NCBI GenBank assembly: GCA_009776395.1
Contig: WRNX01000007.1
Location: 1-27,477, forward strand
DNA from: Lentimicrobiaceae bacterium
Lineage (GTDB): Bacteria; Bacteroidota; Bacteroidia; Bacteroidales; WCHB1-69
DNA: 27,477 nt
Direction: 5' to 3'
Below, piece after piece: positions 6,658-14,294 of the stretch. Position numbers and translations under genes: made by a program. The notes beneath the pieces are model-generated. The model saw nothing but the letters and a program-made list of their open reading frames with translations, was not told the origin of the DNA and did not search any database. How positions within the stretch are numbered: the first letter of the stretch is position 1; each line of letters opens with the position of its first letter.

Positions 6658-8034
6658 TTAAGGATAGGCTGCTTTATAAGCATAATAACGTTCCATAACT
6701 TGTTGTGCATATTTCACGGTGTATGTTCCTGGCAAATACCCTGATTTTACTACGGAGTCGGTAGCAAATTCGTATTGAGATTTTAGTTTTAAGTATTTAG
6801 CAACATCTTTCCAATCATTAAAATCATCTTCAAATTTAGCGCATAAACGTTGCGCATCAAAAATATGCCCACGTCCGGCATTGTAAGCAGCCGCTATAAA
6901 ATAGAGTTTCTGTTCTTCATCTTCAATATCATCAAACGATTTTCGAATGGTATTAAGATGCTGTACTCCGGCACAAATATTTTCTTCATCGCCGTCATCT
7001 TCCGAAATACCATAATATTCCATTGTAACCGGCATCAACTGCATCAATCCACAACTTCCTCCTTTTCCCGTTAACCCTGAAATAAATTTGGTTTCCTGAC
7101 AAATTATTGAAGCCACAAAACGCCAGTCTATACCATATTTTTGTGCGTGTTTTTTTATTATATCATCATATTGAGAGATATCATTTTTTTTATTTTTAGC
7201 AAACGATTCTTGAATTAAAGAAGATTCTGAGGCAAAATATTTTTTTATAAGCCAACGATATTTTGCAGTTTTTTTAAAATCTAACAACCAATGATTGATA
7301 TCTTCATTGAGTTGAATATTTTTTTTATTTAACACCCATCTTCTCTCAAACAGCGGTCCTGCTTTTTCAATTATTTGTACATTTGAATAGAAAGGAATTA
7401 AGGTAATAGCTTGATTATAATCGCAAATAAGATAAGCAATGTTTCCTTCATCCAATTGTTCAAAGAGTTCTTCGGTTGAATAATTATATTCTTTTTGAAT
7501 TGGACACTGACTATAATGGGAATCATTATTAAAAAAAAGTTTTGCAGGAAAATCATTCGATGCCATTATTACATGATTATTAGCGCTATCTACTTTATTT
7601 TCAGAAACTAATACGGGATAAGAATAAGAATGAGGAATAGAACTATAGAATATGGGGAGTAAAAAACCATTATAATTAATATCCATAACCACAATATCAT
7701 AGCAGTTTTCAAATAATTTTTTGAGAACGATAATGGGATCTGTTTCCACTTTAATTTCTACATTTCTTCCTATTCCTTTTTCCAATTCTCTAAGCATTTC
7801 ATATTGAAAACCTATCGGAACTCCTTTATACACAAAATAATCCGAAGCATGAAACAAAAGTAATACTTTTACGACATCCACATCTTCTTCTACATCAGTT
7901 TGCGGAATTGTGAGTTTAAATTCTTCCTGTTTTTTATAAAAAGGAGTTTTCCATATAGTAATATAATACAAGACCAATCCAAAAGAGAGGGCAAAAAACA
8001 ACATAATGAGGAAAGAAATTAATTTCCTTTTCAA
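6658..8034 (-). CDS. mltF: MltF-type membrane-bound lytic murein transglycosylase
   Basis: Cleaves peptidoglycan to 1,6-anhydromuropeptides. The 458-residue protein has an N-terminal membrane anchor (about 5-25). A periplasmic binding protein-like domain follows at about 55-270 (IGFQYEMLRELEKGIG, then DIVVMDINYN). A GH23 lysozyme-like domain covers about 290-440. In GH23, Glu314 is the expected catalytic residue (SIICQETKF, where most relatives have QES). SCGLMQLMP (327-335) and AAAYNAGRGH (381-390) are the other family motifs. There is no lipobox, so the anchor is probably an uncleaved helix. Promoter and start lie divergently from dprA. The two-domain layout is that of MltF. Its regulatory domain may bind a peptidoglycan-derived ligand, as proposed for MltF. 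Confidence 0.93.
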   Translation of the reverse strand: MKRKLISFLIMLFFALSFGLVLYYITIWKTPFYKKQEEFKLTIPQTDVEEDVDVVKVLLLFHASDYFVYKGVPIGFQYEMLRELEKGIGRNVEIKVETDPIIVLKKLFENCYDIVVMDINYNGFLLPIFYSSIPHSYSYPVLVSENKVDSANNHVIMASNDFPAKLFFNNDSHYSQCPIQKEYNYSTEELFEQLDEGNIAYLICDYNQAITLIPFYSNVQIIEKAGPLFERRWVLNKKNIQLNEDINHWLLDFKKTAKYRWLIKKYFASESSLIQESFAKNKKNDISQYDDIIKKHAQKYGIDWRFVASIICQETKFISGLTGKGGSCGLMQLMPVTMEYYGISEDDGDEENICAGVQHLNTIRKSFDDIEDEEQKLYFIAAAYNAGRGHIFDAQRLCAKFEDDFNDWKDVAKYLKLKSQYEFATDSVVKSGYLPGTYTVKYAQQVMERYYAYKAAYP

Positions 8035-8048
8035 ATTAATAATTTGGG

Positions 8049-8056
8049 CAAAAATA
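8049..8056 (-). promoter_or_regulatory. -7 promoter element for mltF-rsmA
   Basis: On the minus strand this reads TATTTTTG followed by CC, a full TAnnTTTG match, with the G 15 bases before the mltF ATG at 8034. It is divergent from the dprA promoter about 50 bp away. Confidence 0.6.
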
Positions 8057-8097
8057 GAATTTTTTATAAACTACTTGACTTTTGGATGAATATTATT

Positions 8098-8105
8098 TAT
8101 CTTTG
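8098..8105 (+). promoter_or_regulatory. -7 promoter element for dprA
   Basis: TATCTTTG followed by CA, with the G 24 bases before the dprA ATG. A CTTG at 8074-8077 sits 20 bp upstream, the right spacing for a -33 element. Confidence 0.65.
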
Positions 8106-8128
8106 CAACCTCATAAATACTATTCAAC

Positions 8129-9235
8129 ATGCTCGATGAACTCTTTTACAAAATTGCGCTTTATTACCAAAAAGGATATGGTAATTCTATAATTAAGAAA
8201 TTATTACAAATTTCAGGAAGCGCTTCACTACTGTTCAATGATTTTAATTCTGTACGTAAAAAAATTAATACTACGCGATCTTTTCCCGAACACCCAGTGT
8301 TAACTCCTGAAATAGTTAAGGCAGTGGATAATGAACTGAATATGGCAGAAAAAAACGGTATCAGTTATTGTTTTTTTTCAGATTTTGAGTATCCCAAACG
8401 TTTGCTGCGATGTAATGATGCGCCCTATATGTTTAGTTATAAAGGAAATAATGAGTTTAATATGGACAAAACACTGGCAATTGTGGGAACGCGTCATGCA
8501 ACTTCTTACGGAAAGGATATAGTACGGCGTGTAGTGTCCGAATTATCTTCTCAAAACATTTCAATTATCAGTGGATTAGCAATTGGAATTGACACTTTTG
8601 CACACGAAGCAGCCTTAGATAATCAATTACATACGGTAGGCGTTATGGGTTCAGGATTTGGAAATATATATCCAGCTTCCAATAAGAAATTAGCAAAACG
8701 AATGGAAGATTTTGGAAGTTCGTTGGTGTCTGAGTTTTCCTATTTTACGCAACCCGACAGGCAAAATTTTCCCAAGCGGAATCGAATTATTGCAGGTATG
8801 GCAGACGCTTTGTTGGTAGTTGAAACGGGTAAACGCGGAGGCAGTATCATTACCGCATGTATTGCACACTCTTACCAACGCGATGTTTTTGCTATACCGG
8901 GTTCTATTTTCGAACCCTATCAAGAAGGATGTCACGAACTTATTCGGCAAAACTTAGCCGCATTGGTTACTTCGGGCGAGGATATTATTGACATGATGGG
9001 ATGGAATGATGAAAAACCACCCTGTATTCAACCGCAAATTTTTCAAGAACTGAATGAAGATGAAGAGAACGTAGTTTCTATCATACGAACTCTTAGAGAA
9101 CCCGATATTGATGCATTAATCACCAATTCAGTATCTCTCACACCATCAAAAATTGCATCCGTACTGTTGGGATTGGAACTCAACGGAATTATTGAAGCAT
9201 TACCGGGTAAAAGGTATAGAATAATTGAGCGTTAA
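8129..9235 (+). CDS. dprA: DNA processing protein DprA/Smf
   Basis: DprA binds incoming single-stranded DNA and loads RecA during natural transformation. The 368-residue protein has an N-terminal helical domain. The Rossmann-like domain follows, with AIVGTRHATSYG (117-128), SGLAIGID (148-155), GSGFGNIYPASN (174-185), NFPKRNRIIAG (213-223) and ETGKRGGSI (232-240). A C-terminal winged helix lies at about 300-368. All core motifs are intact and the length is normal. The last codons form one arm of a 19-bp hairpin shared with the convergent HU gene. Its presence hints at competence, but no other com gene is in the window. Confidence 0.96.
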   Translation: MLDELFYKIALYYQKGYGNSIIKKLLQISGSASLLFNDFNSVRKKINTTRSFPEHPVLTPEIVKAVDNELNMAEKNGISYCFFSDFEYPKRLLRCNDAPYMFSYKGNNEFNMDKTLAIVGTRHATSYGKDIVRRVVSELSSQNISIISGLAIGIDTFAHEAALDNQLHTVGVMGSGFGNIYPASNKKLAKRMEDFGSSLVSEFSYFTQPDRQNFPKRNRIIAGMADALLVVETGKRGGSIITACIAHSYQRDVFAIPGSIFEPYQEGCHELIRQNLAALVTSGEDIIDMMGWNDEKPPCIQPQIFQELNEDEENVVSIIRTLREPDIDALITNSVSLTPSKIASVLLGLELNGIIEALPGKRYRIIER

Positions 9236-9265
9236 TAATCAATGGAATTATTAACGCTCAATTAT
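9221..9265. terminator. 19-bp perfect hairpin between convergent dprA and HU
   Basis: The arm at 9221-9239 (ATAATTGAGCGTTAATAAT) is an exact reverse complement of 9247-9265, with a 7-nt loop CAATGGA. The left arm includes the last four sense codons and the TAA (9233-9235) of dprA. It probably works as a terminator for both strands, ending 20 bp before the HU stop. There is no long T run, so simple intrinsic termination is likely but not certain. Confidence 0.75.
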
Positions 9266-9285
9266 AAATGAAACAAAAAACTCAA

Positions 9286-9555
9286 TTAAACTTTTGCAGC
9301 AAGTTCTGCACCGGCTTTAAATTTAACTACTTTCTTTGCAGGAATCATAATCTCTTTCTTTGTTCTAGGATTTCTTCCTTTTCTTGCCGGACGGTTGGTT
9401 ACGGAAAATGTTCCAAATCCAATAAGAGTCAATTTGTCTCCTTTTGAAAGAGCAGTTGTAGTGGCACATAAAAATGCATCCAACGCAGCTTTTGCATCAA
9501 CTTTTGTTAAACAGGCTTTTTCAGCCATTGCGGTAATTAGTTCTGCTTTGTTCAT
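9286..9555 (-). CDS. HU family DNA-binding protein
   Basis: An 89-residue histone-like protein that bends and compacts DNA as a dimer. It starts MNKAELITAMAEKA, the standard HU helix. The core is LTLIGFGTFSVTNRPARKGRNP, and the DNA-binding arm has the RNP segment and the KKEIMIPAKKVVKFKAG strand. It is full length and has no unusual tail. It lies after fmt on the minus strand, but a promoter and nested inverted repeats sit in the 158-bp gap, so it is probably transcribed on its own. I do not assign a paralogue name because Bacteroidota usually have several HU genes. Confidence 0.96.
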   Translation of the reverse strand: MNKAELITAMAEKACLTKVDAKAALDAFLCATTTALSKGDKLTLIGFGTFSVTNRPARKGRNPRTKKEIMIPAKKVVKFKAGAELAAKV

Positions 9556-9601
9556 AAATACAATTTTTTAATGGTTAAAAGTTTTGATTTTTAAAATTTT
9601 G

Positions 9602-9609
9602 CAAATCTA
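9602..9609 (-). promoter_or_regulatory. -7 promoter element for HU
   Basis: On the minus strand TAGATTTG followed by CA, with the G 47 bases before the HU start. The match to TAnnTTTG is full; no clear -33 TTTG is visible. Confidence 0.5.
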
Positions 9610-9633
9610 AAATATTTTTTGTTTTTTTCCTGT

Positions 9634-9685
9634 TTATTAACATCTTTTATCAAATTGTTGATAAAAATATTAATAATGTTAATAA
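9634..9685. promoter_or_regulatory. Nested inverted repeats upstream of HU
   Basis: The outer pair is TTATTAACAT (9634-9643) and ATGTTAATAA (9676-9685). The inner pair is TTTTATCAA (9645-9653) and TTGATAAAA (9658-9666), with a 4-bp centre. All arms match perfectly. The structure begins 25 bp upstream of the HU -7 element, so it could be an operator, and it could also act as a hairpin after fmt. The DNA is very AT-rich, so some symmetry is expected by chance, but two nested perfect pairs are more than I would expect. Confidence 0.5.
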
Positions 9686-9710
9686 CTTTTCGATTTTTTG
9701 AATAAATAAT

Positions 9711-9733
9711 ATACTATTTTATAAAAATAGTGT
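9711..9733 (-). terminator. Weak AT-rich hairpin at the fmt stop codon
   Basis: ACTATTTT (9713-9720) pairs with AAAATAGT (9724-9731) across a 3-nt loop, and TG/AT pairs extend it by two. It covers the fmt stop at 9714-9716. With almost no GC it is a doubtful terminator. Confidence 0.3.
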
Positions 9734-10667
9734 AATTATTGATATTACACCCATGAAGAAAATCATTCACATTTATTCTTATTTTTCCTTCAAATTGCAA
9801 GTTAAGGATAGAAATTTTGAAATCTTTGGAAGAAATATAGAAAAAACTCTTATTATCCGTATCAATTTTTCCACTTATTTCATTAGATTTTTCAGGGGTA
9901 ATCGTTGCTTCAAAAATTTTTACAGATACCAAATTTCCATCATTTTTCTTGAGCAAGGTAACCGCTCCAGGGTAGGGAGCAAGCCCGCGAATTTTATTAA
10001 TAATCTCTTTCGCCGGAAGATTCCAGTTAATTATTGTATCCTCTTTGTGAATTTTGGGAGCAAGTTTTATCAAATCACTATTCCTTTGAATTTGGGGCAA
10101 CGGAATAATGTTTCCTTTTTCAATGAACGATAACGTTTCTACCGCCATTTCCGCTCCTAACTTTTTTAATCTGTCATACAATTCTCCTGTAGTCTCATCT
10201 GGTAAAATATCTATTTCTTTTTGCAGAATAATATCCCCGCAATCTATTTCATTATTTAGAAAAAAAGTAGTAATACCTGTTTTAGTTTCGCCGTTCATAA
10301 TAGTCCAATGGATGGGTGCAGCGCCACGATATTGGGGTAATAAAGAAGCATGAACATTAAAAGTTCCTTTCGGGGGAATATTGTAAACTTCGTAAGGTAA
10401 CATTCTGAATGCCACCACTACAAAAATATCAGCCTGCCATTGTTTAATCTGTTCAATAAACTCTTGATTTTTTAATTTTTCAGGTTGTAAAAGAGGGATA
10501 TTTTTTTCAACAGCATATTTTTTGACTTCAGAACACTGAATTTTTAAACCTCTGCCCGCAGGTTTATCGGGAGCAGTAACTATTCCAACTACTTCATGTT
10601 TAGACAGATAAATGGCATCTAATGTAGCAACCGCAAAGTCGGGGGTACCCAAAAAAACGACACGCAT
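9714..10667 (-). CDS. fmt: Methionyl-tRNA formyltransferase
   Basis: Transfers a formyl group from 10-formyltetrahydrofolate to initiator Met-tRNA. The 317-residue protein has the N-terminal formyltransferase domain, with MRVVFLGTPDFA, the AGRG loop, the catalytic Asn104 and His106 (FNVHASLLPQYRGAAPIHW) and Asp142 (NEIDCGD). These match the E. coli Asn106, His108 and Asp144. The C-terminal OB-like domain starts near 205 and holds INWNLPAKEIINKIRGLAPYPGA. The domain order is normal. It follows ribH by 10 bp and is probably translated from the same message. A short AT-only hairpin (9711-9733) covers its stop codon. Confidence 0.96.
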   Translation of the reverse strand: MRVVFLGTPDFAVATLDAIYLSKHEVVGIVTAPDKPAGRGLKIQCSEVKKYAVEKNIPLLQPEKLKNQEFIEQIKQWQADIFVVVAFRMLPYEVYNIPPKGTFNVHASLLPQYRGAAPIHWTIMNGETKTGITTFFLNNEIDCGDIILQKEIDILPDETTGELYDRLKKLGAEMAVETLSFIEKGNIIPLPQIQRNSDLIKLAPKIHKEDTIINWNLPAKEIINKIRGLAPYPGAVTLLKKNDGNLVSVKIFEATITPEKSNEISGKIDTDNKSFFYISSKDFKISILNLQFEGKIRINVNDFLHGCNINNYTIFIK

Positions 10668-10677
10668 GGGGATAAGT

Positions 10678-11166
10678 TTAATTAAGTTTTTGTTGCAGTT
10701 CTATCATTTTCAGGCAGGTATAGGCTGCTTCCACGCCTTTGTTACCGTGTTTACCGCCTGCACGTTCTATCGCTTGTTCCATTGTATCGCACGTAAGCAC
10801 ACCAAAAACTACCGGCACGCCGTAATCTAATGAAACACGCATAACCCCGTTGGCTACTGCCTGCGAAATAAACTCAAAATGGCGTGTTTCACCTTGAATA
10901 ACACACCCTAAGCATATCACTGCGCTAATTGTATCGTCTGCATCTAACAGCATGGCAGCAGATGAGGGCAGTTCAAAACTTCCGGGAACTGAATGAAGAG
11001 AAATTTTATTTTTCTCAATACCTGCTTCATATAAACAATCCAACGCACCCTCTTTGAGTGCGTTGGTAATTTCTTCATTCCAATTACTTACAACAATTCC
11101 AATCTTAATGTTTTTGTTTTTTAAATTGGGGATTGTATTTGTTTGAGAAAGGTCTGTTTTTTTCAT
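10678..11166 (-). CDS. ribH: 6,7-dimethyl-8-ribityllumazine synthase
   Basis: Condenses 5-amino-6-ribitylaminouracil with dihydroxybutanone phosphate in riboflavin synthesis. From the ATG at 11166 it is 162 residues. Motifs are SNWNEEITNAL (27-37), the substrate-binding VPGSFELP (60-67), GCVIQGETRHFE (87-98, with catalytic His96) and FGVLTC (121-126). The open frame extends two codons further to a TTG, but the ATG is the sensible start. No other riboflavin gene is near, which is common since rib genes are often scattered in this phylum. It leads a likely two-gene unit with fmt. Confidence 0.96.
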   Translation of the reverse strand: MKKTDLSQTNTIPNLKNKNIKIGIVVSNWNEEITNALKEGALDCLYEAGIEKNKISLHSVPGSFELPSSAAMLLDADDTISAVICLGCVIQGETRHFEFISQAVANGVMRVSLDYGVPVVFGVLTCDTMEQAIERAGGKHGNKGVEAAYTCLKMIELQQKLN

Positions 11167-11230
11167 ATACAACTCTTATGATTTTACAACTTAGCTAAAT
11201 TTTAATTCTACATCAATAAAACAAGTTTTG

Positions 11231-13075
11231 TCAATTTTCAAACCTTAGCTCCCTAAACGGCTCATACATTCTTCCTCCTCCTTCAAATCCTGCATTGTTA
11301 TAAAACTCTACAAAAGTAAGACGCATAGGGTGAACAAAAGCGCCAATGCCATTAATGAAAATATTAATTGTATGCCCAAATAAAAGGATAAGTATCATTA
11401 CCAATTGTTTTACAATAATTACATCAGGTGCAAAACCAACGGCAAGTTGGTTAAAAACTAATCCCATCACTGATCCGGAAATTCCCAGCGCAAAAAGACG
11501 GATATAGGAAAGAAGATCTCCCAATAGTCCCGAAATTTTACTGTAAAGTCCAAACAATCCGGAACCAATACTGCCCGGAACACCTCTTAAACCTTTTTCT
11601 GGACTATTGAAAAACAACATCATAAAACCCGCCACTGAAGTAACAACAATATGTGCAGTAGGTTGTAATTCCGCAGGAATCAATTCTTTTTTTACCAATA
11701 AATAAACGGCGCCATTTCCAACAATAGTAAGCAACCATCCAAAAGTATCAAGGGAGTATAAGAATCCGAAACGCATCCAGGTAGTTATTGCTTTAATAGT
11801 GAGGGCGTAAATAATTTGTATTCCGCCAATAACAAGCGCGCCCCAGAAAAGTTGGTTAGAATCTAAAATTATTTTTTTTAACGGTTGTAGCCACGATATT
11901 TGCAGCTCGGGTATTGAGATTCCGAAAAATCCACCACTAACAAAACCAAAAATCATCGTTCCAATTCCCAAATAGGTTGCCAATTTTCCGGCGTTGCGCA
12001 TAAATTCATCTTTTGAACGCCTCAAAAACAACGAGGCTAAAAGTATAATCATTCCATACCCACAATCGCCCAAACAAAGCCCAAAGAAGATGATATAAAA
12101 CGGAGCAAAAAATGCAGTAAGGTCAAAAGTGTGGTAATTGGGGCGGTCGTAAAGATTGGTAATCAGTTCAAATACTTTCGCAAAACGGTTGTTTTTGAGT
12201 TTAATGGGAGGATTATCTTCGGGCGTTGGCGTAGAAATATTAAAATATCCTGCTTCGTTAAGAAGGGCTTCGGTGGTTTTTGGTTCAACATCTTCCGGCA
12301 CGTATCCTTCCAAAATTAACAGTTTATCTGCGGCTGCCCTGTCCCCGCTTAACTCTACTTTTTCAAAATTGATATGATCTTTTACAATCATCTCACAATA
12401 GCGTAAAGTTTCTATCTTCTCTTTTGCCATGTTGGTTAACTCAGTATCTATCTCTTTGATTCTACTTTCAATACCCATCATCTTTTTTTTCCATTCGGAA
12501 ATGGAATATTCAGAGAGGCGGATATGTTCGGCTTCAATATGCGGAGTATTCGGACTTTTAGTAAATGTGGCAAAATAGATTTGTGATCCGTTGAAAATAA
12601 GTTTAATAGCATTGTATTCTTCTGTCCATTGCGGATCAAATTTCGACTCGGAAGTAACGTAAAAGTGCAGATACCAACCTTTTTCTTCAAGGCGGTGAAT
12701 ATTTTCCGGTAAAAATTGTCCTAACGGAGTAATTCTATCTATCTCTTTTTCAATTCCTTGTTTATCCAACAAGAGGCGATCTTTTTCTTCAAATAGCATT
12801 TCTGCCTCTTTCAAAATTTTATTACCTTCTGCATTTTTATCAACATCACTTAAATTCTTGATATTTTTATCATTAATAATGCGGGTAAGATTTTTTATTG
12901 TTTCCTGGTATCTTTTTTCTTTATTCATCCAAGTTGCCAATTCGCTATCTTCGGCAATAATTCCTTGCTGTTTTTGCACGACATGCACTACGCCCAACTC
13001 TCTTAGTTTTAATAAAAAATTTTGATAATCTTTATGATAAATCAGAAAATCGTATTTCTTCATTTTCGTTATCAT
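11231..13075 (-). CDS. ntpI: V-type ATP synthase subunit I (a-like stator and proton channel)
   Basis: The 614-residue membrane stator of a rotary V/A-type ATPase. The N-terminal half (about 1-300) is cytoplasmic and partly coiled, anchoring the peripheral stalks. The C-terminal half has about seven or eight membrane helices, starting at FFAPFYIIFFGLCLGDCGYG. It includes LSYIRLFALGISGSVMGL, with the Arg that faces the c-ring. The start ATG overlaps the stop of subunit D (ATGA), so the two are translationally coupled. In the Bacteroidota operons I know, the c-ring gene K follows I. Here ribH comes next on the same strand, 64 bp away, and K, A, B and E are not in the window. Confidence 0.95.
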   Translation of the reverse strand: MITKMKKYDFLIYHKDYQNFLLKLRELGVVHVVQKQQGIIAEDSELATWMNKEKRYQETIKNLTRIINDKNIKNLSDVDKNAEGNKILKEAEMLFEEKDRLLLDKQGIEKEIDRITPLGQFLPENIHRLEEKGWYLHFYVTSESKFDPQWTEEYNAIKLIFNGSQIYFATFTKSPNTPHIEAEHIRLSEYSISEWKKKMMGIESRIKEIDTELTNMAKEKIETLRYCEMIVKDHINFEKVELSGDRAAADKLLILEGYVPEDVEPKTTEALLNEAGYFNISTPTPEDNPPIKLKNNRFAKVFELITNLYDRPNYHTFDLTAFFAPFYIIFFGLCLGDCGYGMIILLASLFLRRSKDEFMRNAGKLATYLGIGTMIFGFVSGGFFGISIPELQISWLQPLKKIILDSNQLFWGALVIGGIQIIYALTIKAITTWMRFGFLYSLDTFGWLLTIVGNGAVYLLVKKELIPAELQPTAHIVVTSVAGFMMLFFNSPEKGLRGVPGSIGSGLFGLYSKISGLLGDLLSYIRLFALGISGSVMGLVFNQLAVGFAPDVIIVKQLVMILILLFGHTINIFINGIGAFVHPMRLTFVEFYNNAGFEGGGRMYEPFRELRFEN

Positions 13076-13683
13076 GCTACTTCCTCCTTTCTTAGCGTTT
13101 TTTCCAAGTTTGTTCGCATAATTTTTTGGGATGATTTAGAAAGACTCTCTTCATCTTCCAAATATCTTTTAATTTTTCTGATAGCGTCTGAATATCCGGG
13201 GATTTGAACTTTTTCGAAGAGGTTTACTTTTTGGGTAGTTTTTTTTCGGGCATGTTCCAATCGTTCTAATTTCATGTATTCCAATTCTGCTCTAATGCCA
13301 CTTTCAGCCAATTGTTTCAGCAGTGAAATTCCGTTAGAAAACCATACAGGAGCATGAAAACGGCTATAGGGTTTTTCATCAAAGAACATATTTTTAAATA
13401 GGGGCAACAATACGCCGGCAATTTTTTTAGTTTCAATCTTTACCTCTTTTACGGCAATCAGTTCGGGGTTAAATTCATTCCACAGACTTGCCAAGTGGTC
13501 ATATTTTTTAATTTGTTGGTTTAGTTCATTTTCCAATTCATGGAAGCGGTCTTTGGTGCGTTTCACTTCCATTCTCAAAGCGCTCTCTTTGCTTTTAATA
13601 GTGGGCAAAGCGCGCACTCTTACTTTCAACTGTTTTTCAAGTAATTGCAGGGAAGTTTTGTTATATTGAAATTTTAGCGCCAT
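13072..13683 (-). CDS. ntpD: V-type ATP synthase subunit D (central rotor stalk)
   Basis: A 203-residue, mostly coiled-coil protein that forms the rotor axle inside the catalytic A3B3 ring of V/A-type ATPases. It starts MALKFQYNKTSLQLLEKQL, has a long N-terminal helix to about residue 65, and a C-terminal helix with ARKKTTQKVNLFEKVQIPGY, the family signature. It overlaps subunit I by 4 bp. It is the first gene of its unit: the 187 bp upstream hold a promoter and no other ATPase gene, while its usual upstream neighbour is the B subunit. The split from A/B is unusual. Confidence 0.94.
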   Translation of the reverse strand: MALKFQYNKTSLQLLEKQLKVRVRALPTIKSKESALRMEVKRTKDRFHELENELNQQIKKYDHLASLWNEFNPELIAVKEVKIETKKIAGVLLPLFKNMFFDEKPYSRFHAPVWFSNGISLLKQLAESGIRAELEYMKLERLEHARKKTTQKVNLFEKVQIPGYSDAIRKIKRYLEDEESLSKSSQKIMRTNLEKTLRKEEVA

Positions 13684-13798
13684 TATATTTGGTGATTAGT
13701 GGTTTTTGACTAAAAGAATGCTACGAAAAATAAATTATTGATAAATAGTTTTTTGTGTACATTATTAATAGGTATAGTGATACGCAATAGAGGGGGTG

Positions 13799-13806
13799 CA
13801 AAAATA
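13799..13806 (-). promoter_or_regulatory. -7 promoter element for the V-ATPase D-I pair
   Basis: On the minus strand TATTTTTG followed by CA, a full match, with the G 116 bases before the ntpD start. No -33 TTTG is clear. It suggests that D-I is its own transcription unit with a leader of about 110 nt. Confidence 0.5.
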
Positions 13807-13870
13807 GAAAAATTTGAATTATATTTGAGTATTAATTTAAACGCAACAGTGCTAATCAGTAATCATTAAT

Positions 13871-14287
13871 TCATTCTCCAATGATTTTAATGAGCGCACG
13901 TTTATTTCGTTTACCGTCAAACTCAAAGTAGAAGATTTGCTCCCAAGTACCGAAATCAAGTTTGCCATTGGTAATGGCGCAAACGACTTCACGTCCCATT
14001 ACGGTACGTTTCAGATGGGCATCTGCATTGTCTTCAAAACCATTATGTTGATATTGGCTGTATGGTTTTTCAGGAACAAGTTTTTCCAACCATACTTCAT
14101 AGTCGTGGTGTAGTCCCGCTTCGTCATCGTTAATAAAAACACTGGCAGTAATGTGCATAGCATTTACCAATACCAGTCCTTCTTTAATGCCGCTTTCGTT
14201 AATTGTCTGTTGTACCTCACGGGTAATATTTTTCAATCCTCTGCGCGTAGGAAAGTTAAAATAGAGTTCTTTTCTGAATGATTTCAT
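13871..14287 (-). CDS. yjbQ: YjbQ family protein (UPF0047)
   Basis: A 138-residue single-domain protein. Key segments are GLVLVNAMHITASVFIN (conserved His of the family), DEAGLHHDYEVWL, DNADAHLKRTVMG, and the closing GKLDFGTWEQIFYFEFDG. The E. coli relative YjbQ shows weak thiamin phosphate synthase activity in vitro, but the natural role is unknown. The length is standard and all His residues of the trimeric family site appear present. It lies 7 bp after the YiiX-like gene on the same strand, so the two may share a transcript. TAATCA-type tracts lie on both sides. Confidence 0.93.
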   Translation of the reverse strand: MKSFRKELYFNFPTRRGLKNITREVQQTINESGIKEGLVLVNAMHITASVFINDDEAGLHHDYEVWLEKLVPEKPYSQYQHNGFEDNADAHLKRTVMGREVVCAITNGKLDFGTWEQIFYFEFDGKRNKRALIKIIGE

Positions 14288-14294
14288 AATAATG

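Noticed and set aside
12131..12377. Plus-strand open frames within ntpI
   Set aside because: They lie wholly inside a clear V-ATPase I gene and show no domain of their own.
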